Under the pieces are notes generated by a model. The model had not been told where the DNA came from, ran no database searches, and worked only from the letters and a program-made list of their open reading frames with translations. From positions 1-19,440 of the forward strand of contig CAVDTK010000028.1 of assembly GCA_963611755.1 (NCBI GenBank): a DNA stretch of 19,440 bases. Reading direction: 5' to 3'. Source of the stretch: Paratractidigestivibacter sp963611755 (GTDB lineage Bacteria; Actinomycetota; Coriobacteriia; Coriobacteriales; Atopobiaceae). Shown here one piece after another: positions 15,777 to 19,440 of this stretch (positions are counted from its first letter, which is position 1; each line of letters starts with the position of its first letter). Position numbers and translations under genes: made by a program.

Positions 15777-18700
15777 GTGCTCGTCGACCAGATCATCAAG
15801 AACCTCAAGGCCGAGGCCGCCCTGTCCTCGACGTTCCAAAAGGGCGTGAAGCTCCAGCGCGACTTCGCCGTCTCCGGCCTGGACCTCTTAAGCGGGTCCA
15901 TCGGGTCGTGCCTGCACGCGAGCGGCAAGGTGGAAGGCTCGGCGGGCAACTCCTACTCGGCGAGCGTCGACCTTGATATGGGCACTGGCGAGGTCGTTGA
16001 CTACTCGTGCTCCTGCCCGGCGTCGGCCAACTACCCCGGCATGTGCAAGCACGAGATCGCCCTGGCCTTGAGCTTCGTCCAGGCGTTTATCGGCTACAGC
16101 GAGGGACGTCTGGGCGCGGACGACGACGTCCCCGCGGGGATGCCGCGCTACGACAAGCCCTCGAGCAAGGCGATCAGTGAGCTTCTCCAGGACTCCGATG
16201 CCCGCCGCCTTGAACGAGGGAGCGCCGCATTGGCGAGAAGGTCCGCTGGTCGCGGCTTCGCCCCTGCCGAGAAGGCGAGCTTCAGCGTGGCCCTCGTGCA
16301 CCCGCAGCGCGCGGCTTCCTATACCCAGCTCGCGCTCAAGCTCACCGTCATGCAGGGCGGCGCCAAGTACATCGTGAAGAACATCGGCCAGGTCGTCGAG
16401 GCCTGGGAGACGCGCTCGGAGTATCGCTACGGCACAAAGATCAGCTTGGTCCATGTGCCGCAGAACTTTGACGAGCGCGCCGTCAAGCTGCTCGACCTTC
16501 TCGCCGGCGTGGTCGACACCCAGCGGGCCCTCTACTTTTCCCGCTGGGACTACACGGACAGCGGGCGAGGGACCGAGGTCAAGGAGCTGCCGCTGGGTCC
16601 CAGCAACATCTGCGACATCCTTGACCTCATGCAGGGGCAGACCGTCGAGATCGGGCTGGGGGCCTATGACTACCGCAGCAGGGCGGTCTCAAGGCCGCGC
16701 CCGTACGCGGTGGGCGAGGGGCAGGCGCGCGTTGCCTGCCGCATCGTCGACGCCCCGGGGAGCGGCTATGATATCGATCTCCCCGATGACCTGCGCGTCT
16801 TTTGCGACGGGGGCCGCAGCTACGTCATGTGCGGAGACTCCGTCCTGCGGCAGGACGAGGAGTTCTCCCGTGCCTACGCGCCGCTGCTGCAACGCCTTGC
16901 CGAGGCGGGCCACGGCGGCCGGCACGTGAGCGCGGCCGACGCCCCCAGCCTCTGCCGGTCCCTTCTGCCTGCCCTGCGCGCCTGCACGGACCTCGAGGTC
17001 GCGCCCTCATTCGCCCAGATCCAGCCGCCCGAGCCGGAGTTCTCCTTCTCGGTGCGCCTGGACGACGGCCTGGTGGCCTGCGTGGCCACGGTCTCTTACG
17101 GAGAGTGGGCAGGCCCCGTCGGCGCGCCAGAGGATCCCCGCACACAGCCCGCGCGCGACATGGCGGCCGAGTACCACGTGCTGGGGGTGCTCGAGTTCTA
17201 CTTCCCCTACGTGGGCGGGCGCTTCTGCTTCGAGGAGGCCGACGAGGAGTACCTTTTCACGCTTCTGGCCGATGGCCTGGTCGACCTTTCCGAGCTGGGA
17301 GAGGTCCTTCTGTCCGAGCACCTGCGCTCGATCAACGTGCGGCCTGCGCCCAACCTGAGCGTCCAGGCAACACTCAAAAGCGGCCTTCTCAACCTCGAGC
17401 TGGGGGCGTCCGGCCTCACCGAGCGCGAGCTCCACGAGTACCTGGACGGCTTCAAGCGCAAGCAGCGCTTCGTTCGCCTGTCTTCGGGCGACATCGTGCG
17501 CATCGGCGAGAACCTGCGCGTGGCGGAAGAGCTGAGCCAAGGCCTCGGCATCGACCCGGATAAGCTTGTCGACGGTACCCTTGGCCTGCCCAGCAGCCAG
17601 TCGCTTCTCGTCGACGCCCTGTTGCGCAAGGCCGACGGCGTGCGCTTCTCGCGAAACAACGAGTTCCGCTCGCTCGTGCGCGACCTGGAGACCTTCTCGG
17701 ACGCTGACATCGATGTGCCGGCCGGCATCTGCGCCCAGCTGCGCACCTACCAGGAGGACGGCTTCAGGTGGATGGCCACGCTCGAGCGCTTTGGCTTTGG
17801 CGGCATCCTGGCAGACGACATGGGCCTGGGCAAGACGCTGCAGGTCATCGCCCTGATCGCGCATCAAAAGGAGGCAGCGGGGGAGAGCGGTGCCGCCTCT
17901 ACCGCCGCGGCCGGGCCAACGCTCGTGGTCTGCCCGGCGTCTCTCGTCTACAACTGGATAAGCGAGATCTCGCGGTTCGCGCCCTCGCTTAATGCGGTTG
18001 CCGTCCTGGGCACCAAGGCCAAGCGTACGACCCTGGTGGGCGGCGCGGCGACGCACGACGTACTGGTCACCTCGTACGACCTTCTCAGAAAAGACGTCGA
18101 GACCTACACCCACGTCCGCTTCGCGCGCGTGGTCCTGGACGAGGCCCAGTACATCAAGAACCCCAAGGCGCAGGTCACCAAGGCTGTGAAGTGCCTGGAC
18201 TCGCGTGTGCGTTTTGCCCTGACGGGCACCCCCATCGAGAACCGCCTGCAGGAGCTCTGGAGCATCTTCGACTTCCTTATGCCGGGCTACCTCGGCGGGC
18301 GCGAGCAGTTTGCCAAGCACTACGAGAGCCCCGTCGAGGCGGGGGAGCACGACTCTTCTCGCCTGCTGAGAAGCGCCATCGGCCCCTTTGTCCTGCGGCG
18401 CTTGAAGAGCGAGGTCCTGGCCGACCTGCCCGAGAAGACCGAGAGCGTGGTCTATGCCCAGATGGAGGCCAAGCAGAAGAAGCTCTACCTGGCCTCCCAG
18501 GACCGCCTGGCCCTGCAGATCCAGCATGCCCAGGACAAGGAGTTCAAGAAAGACAAGCTCAAGGTCCTGGCCGAGCTCACGAAGCTTCGCCAGATCTGTT
18601 GCGACCCGACGCTGTGCTTCGACGGATACGAGGGCGGCTCGGCCAAGCTCGATACCTGCATGGAGTTGGTGGCCCAGGCCATAGACGCCGGTCACCGCGT

Positions 18701-19151
18701 CCTTCTCTTCTCGCAGTTCACGAGCATGCTCTCGATCATCGGGGCACGTCTCGACAAGGAAGGCGTGGGCTATTTCACTTTGACGGGCTCCACCAGCAAG
18801 GAGGAGCGCGAGCGCCTGGTCAAGCGTTTCCAGGCCGGCGAGAAGGACGTCTTTCTCATCTCGCTCAAGGCGGGTGGCGTGGGCCTCAACCTTACCGCGG
18901 CTGACGTCGTGATCCACTACGACCCGTGGTGGAACACCGCGGCCCAGGACCAGGCGACCGACCGCGCCTACCGCATCGGCCAGCGCCGCGACGTGAGCGT
19001 CTTCAAGCTCATCGTCGAGGGCACCATCGAGGAGCGCATCGTCAAGATGCAGCAGTCCAAGCGTGACCTCGCGGACAGCGTCTTGTCGGGCGAGGAGGTC
19101 AAGAGCGCCCTTCTCACGCGCGAGGACCTGCTGGGTCTTCTTGGCGCCTAG
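15777..19151 (+). CDS. SNF2-family DNA helicase/translocase with SWIM zinc finger
   Basis: A 1124-aa DNA-dependent ATPase of the bacterial SWI2/SNF2 type. The N-terminus has a SWIM zinc finger, CSC (Cys78, Cys80) followed by C-K-H (Cys90, His92). A long helicase-associated region runs to about residue 640. The ATPase core follows: DDMGLGKT (motif I, near 679-686), VLDEAQYI (motif II, Asp788-Gln791), LTGTPIEN (motif III, about 814), LFSQFTSM, then SLKAGGVGLNLTAADVVI and DQATDRAYRIGQ (motifs V and VI). The start is a GTG with GGAAGGA (15765-15771) ahead. The 87-base gap after the iminopeptidase has a palindrome, GGCCTGCAGGCC (15703-15714), but no terminator, so the two may be co-transcribed. 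Its biological role in bacteria is poorly known. Confidence 0.93.
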   Translation: MLVDQIIKNLKAEAALSSTFQKGVKLQRDFAVSGLDLLSGSIGSCLHASGKVEGSAGNSYSASVDLDMGTGEVVDYSCSCPASANYPGMCKHEIALALSFVQAFIGYSEGRLGADDDVPAGMPRYDKPSSKAISELLQDSDARRLERGSAALARRSAGRGFAPAEKASFSVALVHPQRAASYTQLALKLTVMQGGAKYIVKNIGQVVEAWETRSEYRYGTKISLVHVPQNFDERAVKLLDLLAGVVDTQRALYFSRWDYTDSGRGTEVKELPLGPSNICDILDLMQGQTVEIGLGAYDYRSRAVSRPRPYAVGEGQARVACRIVDAPGSGYDIDLPDDLRVFCDGGRSYVMCGDSVLRQDEEFSRAYAPLLQRLAEAGHGGRHVSAADAPSLCRSLLPALRACTDLEVAPSFAQIQPPEPEFSFSVRLDDGLVACVATVSYGEWAGPVGAPEDPRTQPARDMAAEYHVLGVLEFYFPYVGGRFCFEEADEEYLFTLLADGLVDLSELGEVLLSEHLRSINVRPAPNLSVQATLKSGLLNLELGASGLTERELHEYLDGFKRKQRFVRLSSGDIVRIGENLRVAEELSQGLGIDPDKLVDGTLGLPSSQSLLVDALLRKADGVRFSRNNEFRSLVRDLETFSDADIDVPAGICAQLRTYQEDGFRWMATLERFGFGGILADDMGLGKTLQVIALIAHQKEAAGESGAASTAAAGPTLVVCPASLVYNWISEISRFAPSLNAVAVLGTKAKRTTLVGGAATHDVLVTSYDLLRKDVETYTHVRFARVVLDEAQYIKNPKAQVTKAVKCLDSRVRFALTGTPIENRLQELWSIFDFLMPGYLGGREQFAKHYESPVEAGEHDSSRLLRSAIGPFVLRRLKSEVLADLPEKTESVVYAQMEAKQKKLYLASQDRLALQIQHAQDKEFKKDKLKVLAELTKLRQICCDPTLCFDGYEGGSAKLDTCMELVAQAIDAGHRVLLFSQFTSMLSIIGARLDKEGVGYFTLTGSTSKEERERLVKRFQAGEKDVFLISLKAGGVGLNLTAADVVIHYDPWWNTAAQDQATDRAYRIGQRRDVSVFKLIVEGTIEERIVKMQQSKRDLADSVLSGEEVKSALLTREDLLGLLGA

Positions 19152-19214
19152 CTGGGGTTTTATGGATCTTGGTGCCGCCGCAGAAAAAATTTTTGCGAAT
19201 CCGGCAAAAAGTCC

Positions 19215-19243
19215 TTGCAACTTGGCCGCGGTCTTTGCATAAT
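19215..19243 (+). promoter_or_regulatory. Promoter of the tRNA-His/tRNA-Lys operon
   Basis: TTGCAA (19215-19220) and CATAAT (19238-19243) are 17 bases apart; transcription would start near 19250, about 25 bases before the first tRNA. An A5 run (19206-19210) and an A6T5 tract (19184-19194) lie upstream and look like UP-element DNA, as expected for a stable RNA promoter. The A6T5 tract is inside a possible hairpin (19174-19205) that lacks a following T-run, so it is not called a terminator for the helicase gene. Confidence 0.75.
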
Positions 19244-19274
19244 AGACAAGCTGACTTTGAGGGAAGCAAAAAAT

Positions 19275-19351
19275 GGTGGGTGTAGCTCAGTTGGCAGAGC
19301 GACGGACTGTGGCTCCGTAGGTCGAGGGTTCGAGACCCTTCGCCCACCCCA
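19275..19351 (+). tRNA. tRNA-His (anticodon GTG)
   Basis: The full cloverleaf is visible: acceptor stem 19276-19282 with 19341-19347 (one T-G pair), D-arm GCTC/GAGC, anticodon stem ACGGA/TCCGT with loop CTGTGGC and anticodon GTG at 19309-19311, T-loop TTCGAGA, and encoded CCA at 19349-19351. An extra G at 19275 opposite C at 19348 is the G-1:C73 pair unique to tRNA-His, which confirms the identity. Confidence 0.97.
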
Positions 19352-19364
19352 TTTAGTTGAATAT

Positions 19365-19440
19365 GGATCGTTAGCTCAGCTGGTAGAGCAGGGGACTCTT
19401 AATCCCAAGGTCCAGGGTTCGAACCCCTGACGATCCACCA
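19365..19440 (+). tRNA. tRNA-Lys (anticodon CTT)
   Basis: The 76-base cloverleaf ends exactly at the window edge with encoded CCA (19438-19440). The acceptor stem is GGATCGT with ACGATCC, the D-arm GCTC/GAGC, the anticodon loop CTCTTAA with anticodon CTT, and the T-arm CAGGG/CCCTG with loop TTCGAAC. The top pair of the anticodon stem is a G-A mismatch. It lies 13 bases after tRNA-His and is surely in the same transcript, which may continue beyond the window. Confidence 0.96.

Noticed and set aside
19174..19205. Hairpin with A6T5 tract after the helicase gene as a terminator
   Set aside because: The T-run is inside the loop side and the stem is followed by A5, not T; the tract is better explained as AT-rich DNA upstream of the tRNA promoter.
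17007..19220. A 737-codon open frame on the minus strand
   Set aside because: It is the antisense shadow of the SNF2 helicase gene, whose motifs are unmistakable on the plus strand.

Overview
The window is high-GC bacterial DNA (I estimate 63-66% GC) with tightly packed genes on both strands. The gene set, the codon bias, a Tat-type lipoprotein signal and the mixture of families point to an actinobacterium, most likely of class Coriobacteriia (Collinsella/Olsenella-like). The taxon is an inference from general character; no rRNA is present to prove it. I see no prophage, transposase, CRISPR array or plasmid function.

Layout. (1) 1-668: the 3' two-fifths or so of rho and its strong intrinsic terminator. 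(2) 669-2761: a promoter, a long structured 5' leader, an unrecognised envelope-type protein of 447 aa, and a directly abutting VanZ-family membrane protein. (3) 2762-7883: a complete branched-chain amino acid ABC importer, livJ-livH-livM-livG-livF, with an RNA hairpin between the binding protein and the permeases and a strong terminator at the end. (4) 7887-7965: a 71-bp hairpin repeat with 8-bp terminal inverted repeats and a 4-bp flanking duplication (MITE-like), which may also end the convergent thr genes. (5) 7990-14155: the aspartate-to-threonine pathway as a divergon. thrC-thrB lie on the minus strand; hom, lysC and asd lie on the plus strand and end at a strong terminator. (6) 14217-15689: a long-form proline iminopeptidase (S33). 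(7) 15777-19151: a 1124-aa SWIM-SNF2 helicase. (8) 19215-19440: a strong promoter driving tRNA-His(GTG) and tRNA-Lys(CTT), the latter ending exactly at the window edge.

How the parts fit. LysC, Asd, Hom, ThrB and ThrC carry aspartate through aspartyl phosphate, aspartate semialdehyde, homoserine and phosphohomoserine to threonine, which is also the precursor of isoleucine. The neighbouring Liv system imports branched-chain amino acids and the iminopeptidase releases N-terminal proline from peptides, so much of the window concerns amino acid supply. Hom is short and lacks the usual C-terminal ACT domain, so feedback probably falls mainly on LysC, which has its ACT region.

The most unusual signals are not genes. 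The 7-mer CTTCTCG/CGAGAAG is far more frequent than composition predicts, also appears between genes, and seems to bias codon choice. The hairpin repeat at 7891-7961 looks like a small mobile or palindromic element. The leader before the unknown protein looks structured. I found no clearly new multi-gene system; the best candidates for undescribed biology are the unknown protein with its leader, and the 7-mer.
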